This document shows positions 1-9,004 of a stretch of DNA of 10,846 nucleotides, one piece after another. The translations under genes and the position numbers were made by a program. The DNA comes from Sva-25 sp039714995 (GTDB taxonomy: Bacteria > Pseudomonadota > Gammaproteobacteria > Chromatiales > Chromatiaceae): the NCBI GenBank assembly GCA_039714995.1, contig JBDLII010000070.1, forward strand, positions 1 through 10,846. Reading direction: 5' to 3'. Every line of letters starts with the position of its first letter. Position 1 is the stretch's first letter. The notes beneath the pieces were generated by a model, which had not been told where the DNA came from, did no database searches, and worked only from the letters and a program-made list of their open reading frames with translations.

Positions 1-115
1 GCAGCGCTGGTTTCTGATCGGTGCCGGAGTGGTGCTGGGCTCGCTACTGTTTGCATGGTTGCTGCCACTGCTGCGTTTCCGCCGCGGCAGCCGATCCAGC
101 TGGAGCGACATCTAA
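1..115 (+). CDS. C-terminal end of a YgiM-like SH3 / TIGR04211-type membrane protein (partial)
   Basis: An open frame enters from the left edge (first full codon at 2) and stops with TAA at 113-115, giving 37 residues. It reads as one hydrophobic membrane segment (residues FLIGAGVVLGSLLFAWLLP) followed by a basic, Arg-rich tail ending in SSWSDI. A C-terminal membrane helix followed by an RRxS/SWSxx tail is typical of the bacterial SH3-domain proteins of the YgiM family (TIGR04211), whose SH3 and coiled-coil parts would lie upstream of this window. The family is thought to act at the inner membrane facing the envelope; its exact role is not settled. The identification rests on the tail alone and is therefore moderate. 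The stop codon overlaps an ATG at 115 (TAATG), but that ATG would force translation through the palindromic repeat that follows and is not used here. Confidence 0.6.
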   Translation, partial: QRWFLIGAGVVLGSLLFAWLLPLLRFRRGSRSSWSDI

Positions 116-140
116 TGAGCGTCCGGACATTGCAGACATC

Positions 141-209
141 GTCATTCCGGCGGATGCCGGAATCCAGGATGGCGATACATTCCCTGGATCCCGGCATCCG
201 CCGGGATAA
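141..209. repeat. Palindromic intergenic repeat R2 (GTCATTCCGGCGGATGCCGG type)
   Basis: Left arm 141-167 begins GTCATTCCGGCGGATGCCGG. The right arm, 182-209, is its near-perfect reverse complement (CCTGGATCCCGGCATCCGCC core), with about 14 bases between the arms. The two arms differ at only three positions over about 27. As RNA or single-stranded DNA it would form a long hairpin. The arm sequence matches a dispersed repeat that I know from many proteobacterial genomes, where its in-frame translation (RRMPESR...LDPGIRRD) often creates spurious N-terminal extensions. Only one copy is present in this window. It ends one base before the start codon of the lipoprotein gene. Confidence 0.85.
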
Positions 210-210
210 C

Positions 211-591
211 ATGATTTCACTTCATGCCAACCGTGGCACAAAATTAAAACTGCTCACTCTGTGCGCATCCCTGCTGCTCCTTGCCGGCTGCTCACCCCAT
301 CCCGGCAGCGGCATCTGGGCGGCTGACTCCGACAACGCGCCGGGATTTACAAAAATCGATGTGCAATTCAATGGCCGGGCAGACATCTACAACGCCTCTG
401 AAGAGAAGGCCGTTCGCCGCTGTTTCTGGGGTGGCATGAGCTCCCGCCAGATCACGCTCGACTGTGTGCAGGCGGCAAATACTGATATCAAGGAGCAGTA
501 CCGGCTGACCGTGACGCAGGATGACTCTGCCGAACTGAGCAGCGACCAGCAGTTGCTCGGAACCTTCGCGAAGCAGCCACGCAGCGAGTAA
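211..591 (+). CDS. Small predicted lipoprotein of unknown function
   Basis: This encodes 126 residues with a type II signal peptide: a basic n-region (residues 1-13), a hydrophobic stretch LLTLCASLLLLAGC and a lipobox LAGC with Cys27 as the predicted lipidated residue. The residue after the Cys is Ser, not Asp, so Lol-dependent sorting to the outer membrane is the default expectation. The mature part is about 100 residues, polar, with a GIW motif (34-36), alternating beta-like stretches (KIDVQFNG, YRLTVTQ) and two cysteines (71 and 85) that could pair. I do not recognise the family; a small beta-barrel fold is only a guess. ATG 211 was chosen because it gives a signal peptide of normal length. 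The upstream in-frame ATGs at 115, 154 and 169 would add residues encoded by the palindromic repeat and push the lipobox too far in. No strong Shine-Dalgarno is visible; the CGGGA at the end of the repeat is the nearest candidate. The stop overlaps the next start, implying translational coupling. Confidence 0.75.
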   Translation: MISLHANRGTKLKLLTLCASLLLLAGCSPHPGSGIWAADSDNAPGFTKIDVQFNGRADIYNASEEKAVRRCFWGGMSSRQITLDCVQAANTDIKEQYRLTVTQDDSAELSSDQQLLGTFAKQPRSE

Positions 592-809
592 TGTACGAAG
601 CGGATGATCTGCTGGCAGTGGCAAACATGGAGATGCCATTTGGCAAATACCGCGGCCGGGCACTGATCGATCTTCCCGAACCCTATCTGTTGTGGTTTCA
701 AGAGAGGGGATTTCCCAATGGACGGCTGGGAATGCTGATGACCCTCTGCCTTGAGATCAGGATCAACGGCCTGGAGCACCTCGTCAACCCGCTGCGCAGC
801 GACAAGTAA
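591..809 (+). CDS. DUF3820 family protein
   Basis: This encodes 72 residues and is a good match in motif and length to the DUF3820 family (also labelled putative quorum-sensing-regulated virulence factor). The motifs are MPFGKYRGR (15-23), LPEPYLLWF (28-36), GFPNGRLG (40-47) and LEIRINGLEHL (54-64). The family consists of small cytoplasmic proteins whose molecular role is not established; the virulence label comes from a single pseudomonad context and should not be taken as a function. The start ATG overlaps the TAA of the lipoprotein gene (TAATG), so the two are almost certainly cotranscribed and translationally coupled. The Met residues at 13 and 15 are alternative starts, but using them would drop an N-terminus of usual length for the family. 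Confidence 0.85.
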   Translation: MYEADDLLAVANMEMPFGKYRGRALIDLPEPYLLWFQERGFPNGRLGMLMTLCLEIRINGLEHLVNPLRSDK

Positions 810-832
810 ACGACCATCACATTTTCATTTAA

Positions 833-901
833 TCGCGGTCAGAAGACCGCTCCTACACCCGGTACCATAATAGAGTTGCAGGAGCGGTCTTCCGACCGCG
901 A
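833..901. repeat. Dispersed repeat R1, paired inverted copies (REP-like)
   Basis: The left arm 833-857 begins TCGCGGTCAGAAGACCGC and continues TCCTACA. The inverted right arm spans about 877-901, and the two arms are separated by about 20 bases. Each arm is internally self-complementary around GCGGTC...GACCGC, so the unit can form nested hairpins. Single arms recur at 8948-8972 and 10110-10134. The pair lies between the convergent DUF3820 gene and the minus-strand gene ending at 968, where it may limit read-through; no U-tract follows it, so it is not a canonical intrinsic terminator. The rest of 810-967 shows nothing else recognisable. Confidence 0.85.
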
Positions 902-967
902 ATATGCACAGGCTGACCGAGAGTTGCCCGCGGCGTTCCTATTCCAGTCGTCAGTGTGTTCCGTGGT

Positions 968-1738
968 TTATATCCCCGGCAATTGCAGATGATCCTGCTT
1001 TCTTGCGCGGATCTCCCTGACCGCTTTTTTGTAGAAGGGGCGCAGTGATTTTTTCAGGTGCGCCAGCACTTCGCGATTAGGGATCTCCTTCAGTACGCTG
1101 AAGAGCGCCAGCGCGTAGGTGGTGTCGTACTGGGAGAGATAGCTGCTGCGATCGGCGCCCGGTCGTTTGCAGCTGCCGCAGCCGCCGGTCTGGAAGGTGA
1201 AGGCGCTGTTGGCGAACATCAGGCCGAAGCCCATGAAGACGGCCAGCACCTCGGTCACATGCGGCAGATTCTGCTCACCGCCCGGCGGCGGCTCCTTAGC
1301 CAGCAGGCCGAGCTGGTAAGCCAGCTGGTGGGAATAGGTGGCGATCAACGCCTCCGGGTTCAACACCTGGTCAGGGTTGTAGGTGATCGGCAGCCTGTTG
1401 GCATCATCGACCGATTTCCGGATGACGCCCTTGGCGCCACGCAACGCCCCGCTGATCTCGACCCTTGGTGGCTCAATCAGGCAGCTGTTGTGATCCAGCA
1501 GCAGCGTGGGCCAGTGCTGCATACCGGCATAGGACTTGACCTGCTCGAAGATCAGGTCCGCCATGCCGTGGACGCTGTTCTCCCGCCCCGGAAAGAATTC
1601 ATTGGATGGAATCACCAGGATGGTCTCGTTATAGAAGACCCCGGCATCGAAGTTGCGCAGCGCCCAGGCGAATGACGCGAACAGCCATTGCACAGAGTCG
1701 TCATCGAGCAATTGTCGCTTTTGCAGCAGGCCAAACAT
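968..1738 (-). CDS. Conserved hypothetical protein, possibly a degenerate metallopeptidase-like fold
   Basis: The product is about 256 residues (260 if translated from the GTG at 1750; residue numbers here use that longer frame). I do not recognise a named family. It has no signal peptide or convincing membrane helix, so it is probably cytoplasmic. Visible landmarks are a well-ordered N-terminus (DDDSVQWLFASFAWALRNFD), a SNEFFPGR motif (49-56), a helix with HQLAY (141-145), HVTEVLAVFMGFGLMFANSAF (164-184, a long amphipathic or apolar stretch) and GGCGSC (189-194) giving a CxxC pair. The spacing of the HxxxY helix and the following T-E-V-L-A-V-F-x-G-F-G helix recalls small zinc metallopeptidase cores (HExxH plus a downstream helix with a third ligand), but the HExxH itself is absent; this is inference. 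The start was placed at ATG 1738 because AGGTG (1750-1754 on the complement) is about 9 bases upstream; the ATG at 1744 and GTG at 1750 lie too close to it. The gene is divergent from metH. Confidence 0.7.
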   Translation of the reverse strand: MFGLLQKRQLLDDDSVQWLFASFAWALRNFDAGVFYNETILVIPSNEFFPGRENSVHGMADLIFEQVKSYAGMQHWPTLLLDHNSCLIEPPRVEISGALRGAKGVIRKSVDDANRLPITYNPDQVLNPEALIATYSHQLAYQLGLLAKEPPPGGEQNLPHVTEVLAVFMGFGLMFANSAFTFQTGGCGSCKRPGADRSSYLSQYDTTYALALFSVLKEIPNREVLAHLKKSLRPFYKKAVREIRARKQDHLQLPGI

Positions 1739-1828
1739 CGTCATGATCACCTAGAAAGCAGAGCACATTATCTTATAAGGAAAGCTGGTAGAATAGCGTG
1801 TTTTTCGACTCGGAACGAATCGACCGCG
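1739..1828. promoter_or_regulatory. Shared divergent control region of metH and the 968-1738 gene
   Basis: A 90-bp spacer, locally A+T-rich at 1766-1800, separates two divergent genes, so both promoters must lie here or in the flanking coding ends. A TAGAAT at 1789-1794 is a plausible plus-strand -10 hexamer for metH, but no good -35 is seen 16-18 bases upstream. No cobalamin or S-adenosylmethionine riboswitch can fit in the roughly 35-base leader that this would give, and no obvious one is present. A weak GGAACG (1812-1817) is the best purine-rich stretch before the metH ATG. Confidence 0.3.
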
Positions 1829-5563
<3,735 letters not shown>

Positions 5564-5579
5564 TGACGCTTGCACATGC

Positions 5580-5610
5580 GGCGCAATGCGCTGCGCTTAT
5601 TGCGCCCTAC
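5580..5610 (-). repeat. Dispersed repeat R3, copy 1 (GTAGGGCGCAATAAGCGC type)
   Basis: Read on the minus strand this 31-base unit starts GTAGGGCGCAATAAGCGC and ends GCGCATTGCGCC. It matches 10790-10820 at 28 of 31 positions. GGCGCAAT (5580-5587) and ATTGCGCC (5599-5606) form a perfect 8-bp stem 16 bases after the metH stop, so it may protect or end the metH transcript. No T-run follows the stem. Confidence 0.8.
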
Positions 5611-5631
5611 GGGCTACGAGATAAACGAAAT

Positions 5632-5696
5632 GTCATTGCGAGGGAACTCAAGCGACCGCGGCAATCTCATGCATTGATATCAATAAGTTAGAGATT
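5632..5696 (+). repeat. Dispersed repeat R4, truncated copy (GTCATTGCGAG type)
   Basis: It begins GTCATTGCGAGG at 5632, has GCAATCTC at about 5671-5678, then a spacer resembling that of the neighbouring full copy and the first bases of a right arm (GAGATT, 5691-5696) before the similarity stops. The arm type (GTCATTGCGAG...GCAATCTC) is a repeat I know from many bacterial genomes. The missing right arm marks it as a decayed or deleted copy. Confidence 0.7.
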
Positions 5697-5727
5697 ATAA
5701 AGGAACCTCTGATCTAATTGTTTTTCC

Positions 5728-5813
5728 CGTCATTGCGAGCGCAGCGAAGCAATCTCGTTCATATAAACCAATAGCTTGGAGATTGCTTCGTCGCTACGCT
5801 CCTCGCAATGACG
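5728..5813. repeat. Dispersed repeat R4, full palindromic copy
   Basis: The left arm 5728-5756 starts CGTCATTGCGAGCGCAGCG. The right arm 5779-5813 is its reverse complement with a few inserted bases, and the spacer is 22 bases. The whole unit can fold into a long hairpin. It lies between convergent metH and the L,D-transpeptidase-like gene, 18 bases beyond that gene's stop, and could act as a two-way transcript end, although there is no T-run. Confidence 0.85.
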
Positions 5814-5831
5814 AGGAACTTCTCAACCGGA

Positions 5832-8144
5832 TCAACCCACGTAGCTGTAAAAGAGCGTACCTTTCAGCTTGTTGAAGACGAGACGCTTGTCCTGCGGGCG
5901 GATCGAGAAGCAGCCCAGACTGCGGCCGCCGGAAGCGACATACTCGGCCGTGTGAATAATGATATCGCGGCCACCCTTTCTGGGTGGCAGACCAACCAAC
6001 CTGTTGTGCAACTCCAGCCCCTGCACATGGAGATAGGGGTAGCCCTTGCTGCTGGTGCGCCCCTCTTTGTTACCCACCTTGTAGAACCCCTTGGTGGTTT
6101 GATTGGAACCGTTTGCATTGCTGGTCGAGACGACGCGCCCGCCTGCAGGCCCCGAGTTGCGTCCATGTGCAACCTGCACCGAGGTCACGCCGGCTGTATT
6201 CAGGTTGATGATATGCAGGCGTTTGCTCGTCGCCAGCTTGGTATAGTCGGCGATAGCGATATTTGTCTGCGCCAGCCCGGTCGACTTCCTGTTCTTCTGG
6301 TAATATTTGAAAGCACGCACCAGCGCATTCCTGTTGACTACCCCGGAAGCGGCAACCTTGTGAAAAACCGCTGCCAACCGGGAGTCCCCAGGCTGCCAGT
6401 TGCTGTCATCGACGGCCGATGATGAGCCAATGCCCCACCTTTTCCAGAACGGCTTCTTCGGTTTCTGATCATCGCTTTCGCCGGCGTCACCACTCTCACC
6501 CGGAAGGTTTTCGCTGTTTTCCCCGTCGCCCGGGGAGGCTTTCTGCGGCATGTCCGGCTGCGCGCTCCCGCTGCTTTGCGCTTCACTCGTTGCAGCTGAG
6601 TCTGCAGAGACAACGGCAGCGGCTTTGCCCGTTTGATCGGTGACATGGTAGCTGCCATCCCCGCTCCTGGTTGCAGTCAGCTTTTTGACGACGCCGATGA
6701 ATTCACTCGAGTGGATTTCACTGCCATCCATCATCATGACGATACGGTCGCCCTTGCGAACCTCCCTGTTGAAATTGAGATAGGGGGCCAGAATCTCTTC
6801 AAGCTTTTTCAGCTGGACCGCATTCAGTCCGGCCTCTCTGGCGGCGCTGAACAGCGAAATTGTCACAACGCCTTGCAGACGCTTCATCCCGCCAGGCGCT
6901 GTACTGTCGCTACCCGCGCTGCTGACTGCAGCCTCCGCAGGCTGCTCCGGCTGCTGCTGAACAGCGTCACCGGCCGTGGCTGCGGATGCTTCTTCGGTGA
7001 GCACCCTGCCATCTGCACCCCTCACTTCATAGTCACTCAGGCTGCCGCCGCTGCGAGTGGCGACCAGGGTTCTTTTGGCGCCATCATACTCGAGCCGGTG
7101 TACCTGGTCGGCATCATTACCGGATTTGGCTGCGTCTGGATCGAGCATGATCGTCAGCTTGTCGCCTTCACGCAGATCACGCCGCGGATCGAGATAGGGA
7201 TTGAGGATTTTTCCAACCCGGGCGCTCTGGTTGGCGCTCAAGCCCGCATCGGTCGTCGCCTGATAGAGGGATGCGGTAATCACCGCCTTGTGCTTAATGT
7301 AGTCGCCTGAAGGTTGCTGCTGTGCGTCAGCCGCAACGCCCTCTGGTTGCATCCCCTCGGCTGCAGGGGCAGTCGCAACGCTCTCTGGTTGCATCTCCTC
7401 GGCTGCAGGTGCGGCCGCCGGACTTTCTTCCCTGTCTGCCGTGATACTCCCGGCAGATTCAACCATTTCAGTGTCAACCGGGGTATTTGCCTCCGCCATG
7501 CTCTCCTCTGTCTCTGCCGGAGTGACTGCCTCTTCAGCGGCAGCATCGGCTTCATCACCCGGAACAGGCGTATCGGCAGTAAAGCCATCGGCTGTGGCCC
7601 AGACGACACTCTTCCCGGGTGACTCATCCATTGATTGTTCTGCAGCCGTTGTGGAGGAATCCATCGTTGATTCGGCTTCGACGGCCAACTCTGCTGTGGA
7701 GGAGTCCATCGTTGATTCGGCTTCGACGGCCGACTGTGCTGAGGAGGCGTCCGGCGTTGAGTCGGCTTCGACGACCGACTCCGCAGCGAAGGAATCCGGT
7801 GTTGATTCTGCTTCTGCAGCCAATTCCGCCTCGCTTGCAGTCACGGCTTCCAACACTGCAGGATCCACATGGTCATCCGTTTCTGAAACCGCGGCTTCAA
7901 CCTGCTCCTCTGCTAAGGAGACATCCTCGGCGGCCGGAGCGTTTACAGGCACCACATCAAACTCAATCGCTTCCGACAGTGTTGACGCAGCATCCTCCGG
8001 GGCGCCGCTCTCCTGCGGCTTTTCCTGATCCAGGGAAACGGCATTATTGGTCTCTTTTTTTGATGGGTTTGGATCGTAGATATAGAAGACGTAAAGCACC
8101 ACGGCTAACAGGGCGACAACAGGAATGACCAATAAACTTTTCAT
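5832..8144 (-). CDS. Membrane-anchored L,D-transpeptidase-family protein (YkuD_2 type) with duplicated N-terminal domain
   Basis: The protein has 770 residues. An N-terminal hydrophobic segment (about 4-22) without a clear cleavage site suggests an inner-membrane anchor with a periplasmic body. Residues 30-280 are acidic, Ala/Glu/Ser/Thr-rich and low in complexity, with tandem repeats at 110-169 and 245-272. Two related domains follow, 281-385 and 419-511: each has a V-x-T-x-SL-Y/F helix start (288 and 426), a GD turn (327 and 465) and an ATRSG strand (362-366, 491-495), always 129-138 residues apart. Their pattern resembles the domain that precedes the catalytic part of M23 endopeptidases (OapA/Csd3-N-like), known to sit against peptidoglycan enzymes. 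After another disordered linker (512-570), the C-terminal 190 residues match the YkuD_2 murein L,D-transpeptidase family, with HTAEY (His731) and SLGCF (Ser742, Cys745) as the catalytic set. The likely role is peptidoglycan cross-linking or protein-peptidoglycan linkage; the exact substrate is unknown. GAGGAG lies five bases before the ATG. The protein is much longer than usual YkuD_2 members. Confidence 0.88.
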   Translation of the reverse strand: MKSLLVIPVVALLAVVLYVFYIYDPNPSKKETNNAVSLDQEKPQESGAPEDAASTLSEAIEFDVVPVNAPAAEDVSLAEEQVEAAVSETDDHVDPAVLEAVTASEAELAAEAESTPDSFAAESVVEADSTPDASSAQSAVEAESTMDSSTAELAVEAESTMDSSTTAAEQSMDESPGKSVVWATADGFTADTPVPGDEADAAAEEAVTPAETEESMAEANTPVDTEMVESAGSITADREESPAAAPAAEEMQPESVATAPAAEGMQPEGVAADAQQQPSGDYIKHKAVITASLYQATTDAGLSANQSARVGKILNPYLDPRRDLREGDKLTIMLDPDAAKSGNDADQVHRLEYDGAKRTLVATRSGGSLSDYEVRGADGRVLTEEASAATAGDAVQQQPEQPAEAAVSSAGSDSTAPGGMKRLQGVVTISLFSAAREAGLNAVQLKKLEEILAPYLNFNREVRKGDRIVMMMDGSEIHSSEFIGVVKKLTATRSGDGSYHVTDQTGKAAAVVSADSAATSEAQSSGSAQPDMPQKASPGDGENSENLPGESGDAGESDDQKPKKPFWKRWGIGSSSAVDDSNWQPGDSRLAAVFHKVAASGVVNRNALVRAFKYYQKNRKSTGLAQTNIAIADYTKLATSKRLHIINLNTAGVTSVQVAHGRNSGPAGGRVVSTSNANGSNQTTKGFYKVGNKEGRTSSKGYPYLHVQGLELHNRLVGLPPRKGGRDIIIHTAEYVASGGRSLGCFSIRPQDKRLVFNKLKGTLFYSYVG
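7329..7412 (-). repeat. 42-bp coding tandem repeat, 2 units
   Basis: Residues 245-258 and 259-272 of the L,D-transpeptidase-like protein are two 14-residue copies of AP-A-A-E-x-M-Q-P-E-x-V-A-x. The DNA is also repeated (CTCTGGTTGCATC recurs 42 bases apart). The unit length is a multiple of three, so copy-number change would keep the frame. Confidence 0.85.
7638..7817 (-). repeat. 45-bp coding tandem repeat, 4 units
   Basis: Four consecutive 15-residue units (110-124, 125-139, 140-154, 155-169) share the pattern V/A-E-A-E/D-S-T-P/M-D-S. The last two units in the protein (7638-7727) are nearly identical in DNA, both with ATCGTTGATTCGGCTTCGAC, while the first two have diverged. This gradient suggests recent in-frame duplication near the 3' end of the array. 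Confidence 0.88.
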
Positions 8145-8148
8145 ACTA

Positions 8149-8185
8149 CTCCTCGTGAGAAGATCACGTGCATTGCGTGATCTTC
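8149..8185 (-). promoter_or_regulatory. Ribosome binding site and adjacent 10-bp dyad in the L,D-transpeptidase leader
   Basis: GAGGAG (8149-8154 on the complement) lies four bases before the ATG at 8144. Four bases further upstream is a perfect inverted repeat, GAAGATCACG (8159-8168) and CGTGATCTTC (8176-8185), with a 7-base spacer. As RNA it makes a 10-bp hairpin against the ribosome binding site; as DNA it would suit a dimeric repressor. Which of the two applies is not visible from the sequence. Confidence 0.55.
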
Positions 8186-8263
8186 AGATATATTCATTGG
8201 GGAAGGGGTGGACTATGCAGACTGGGCCCAACTCATTGGCGTGCATCAATTGACAGGGAAATC

Positions 8264-8291
8264 TTGCGCATATCTGGGTTTTGAGTATAAA
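8264..8291 (+). promoter_or_regulatory. Candidate promoter for the HugZ/HutZ-like gene
   Basis: TTGCGC (8264-8269) and TATAAA (8286-8291) are 16 bases apart and would give a leader of about 70 bases. A consensus TTGACA at 8250-8255 lies just upstream but has no good -10 at the right distance. No factor-binding site such as a Fur box is evident. Confidence 0.3.
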
Positions 8292-8368
8292 TTCTACAAC
8301 AAGTTCAAACTGAATTGCAGAGATTTTCGATCACCCGGATCTGAAAATATGCTGACAACAGGATTCCG

Positions 8369-8872
8369 ATGAAAAAGATTGAGTCGCGCCGTCAACTGCA
8401 GCAGGAGGTGGTCGGATTTCGCAGCCGCTTCAAAAGCGTCCTGCTGGCCACGGCATCCCCGGAAAACGTCCCGGATGCCAGCTACACACCTTATATCCTC
8501 GATCAGAATGGAAAAATCTGCATCTTTGTCAGCCAGCTGGCGCAGCACACCAGCAACCTGCTCGACGCGCCCAAGGCCTCCTTGCTGTGGATCGCCAATG
8601 AAGCGGATAGCCGCAATCTCTTTGCGCGCCGGCGGCTGACGCTGCAGTGCACTGTCGGCGAGGTGGCAGCGAGCGGCGAACAGAGAGATCAGCTATTGGT
8701 GCAGATGCAGCAAACCCATGGCAAGACGATCGAGGTGCTGCGCTCGCTGCCTGATTTCCATCTTTTCAGTCTTGAAGCCTACCAGGGCAACTACGTGCGG
8801 GGCTTTGGACAGGCGTTCAGCGCTACCGGCGATGAGTTGCTTGCCTGGTTGGAAAACTCCTCGGAGAAATAG
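8369..8872 (+). CDS. HugZ/HutZ-like pyridoxamine 5'-phosphate oxidase-fold protein
   Basis: This encodes 167 residues with the split-barrel fold of the pyridoxamine phosphate oxidase / heme-utilisation (HugZ, HutZ) family. Matching landmarks are the first strand SVLLATASPENVPDASYTPY (23-42), ISxxAxH-type SQLAQHTSNL (55-64), NLFARRRLTLQC (83-94) and the C-terminal LPDFHLFSL (127-135) followed by GNYVRGFGQAF (140-150). The last two are the most telling for the HutZ branch, whose members bind or degrade heme in the cytoplasm. Asp129 corresponds to the conserved Asp of the DF motif. The protein ends 17 residues after GFGQAF, so the extra tail with the heme-ligand histidine reported for Vibrio HutZ appears to be missing; binding of heme is therefore uncertain, and flavin or another role is possible. 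Start ATG 8369 has AGGA five bases upstream. No heme-uptake genes are adjacent. Confidence 0.82.
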   Translation: MKKIESRRQLQQEVVGFRSRFKSVLLATASPENVPDASYTPYILDQNGKICIFVSQLAQHTSNLLDAPKASLLWIANEADSRNLFARRRLTLQCTVGEVAASGEQRDQLLVQMQQTHGKTIEVLRSLPDFHLFSLEAYQGNYVRGFGQAFSATGDELLAWLENSSEK

Positions 8873-8899
8873 AGCAGGCTGTTGAAAACCCGCATTTAT

Positions 8900-8936
8900 C
8901 CCTTCTCCCTCCGGGAGAATGTTAGGATCAGGGGTT
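8900..8936. repeat. Degenerate CCCTCTCCCTCCGGGAGAG-type intergenic repeat
   Basis: TCTCCC (8904-8909) and GGGAGA (8913-8918) form a 6-bp stem with a 3-base loop, followed by TTAGGATCAGGG. The order (hairpin, then a TTAGGxTxAGGG block) resembles an intergenic repeat common in pseudomonads and relatives, in a worn form. It lies 27 bases after the HugZ-like stop and could cap that transcript, but no T-run follows the stem. Confidence 0.4.
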
Positions 8937-8947
8937 TTGCATAGAGC

Positions 8948-8972
8948 TGTAGGAGCGCTCTTCTGACCGCGA
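8948..8972 (-). repeat. Dispersed repeat R1, single copy
   Basis: On the minus strand this reads TCGCGGTCAGAAGAGCGC followed by TCCTACA. It differs from the left arm at 833-857 at one of 25 positions. It lies in the 193-bp spacer between the HugZ-like gene and purM. Confidence 0.85.
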
Positions 8973-9004
8973 TTTTGCACGGAGTTATTGAGAAGTCACC
9001 TGCA

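Noticed and set aside
115..210. Upstream in-frame ATGs (115, 154, 169) as the lipoprotein start
   Set aside because: They would translate the R2 palindrome and place the lipobox cysteine more than 40 residues from the start, unlike a normal lipoprotein signal.
1745..1828. Cobalamin or S-adenosylmethionine riboswitch before metH
   Set aside because: The spacer is only 90 bases, shared with a divergent gene, and has no B12-box-like or SAM-aptamer-like stems.
5701..5827. AGGAACCTCTGATC (5701-5714) and AGGAACTTCTCAAC (5814-5827) as flanking repeats of an inserted element
   Set aside because: They match at only 11 of 14 positions, are not at the element boundary on both sides, and could be chance; not enough for a target-site duplication or insertion-sequence ends.
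5564..5831. Intrinsic terminators for metH and the transpeptidase-like gene
   Set aside because: Stable hairpins are present, but neither direction has a T-run directly after the stem. The only T-run (5720-5725) precedes the R4 hairpin, so they are listed as repeats only.
7441..8028. 195-codon plus-strand Ser/Ala-rich repetitive open frame opposite the transpeptidase-like gene
   Set aside because: It is the antisense image of the Ala/Glu/Ser-rich tandem-repeat stalk. The sense protein has an anchor, domains and a catalytic motif in frame; this one has none and no ribosome binding site was evident.
8876..8897. GCAGGCTGTTGAAAACC as the terminal repeat of an insertion-sequence remnant
   Set aside because: The string recalls ends seen on some insertion sequences, but there is no partner inverted repeat at a sensible distance and no transposase fragment nearby.
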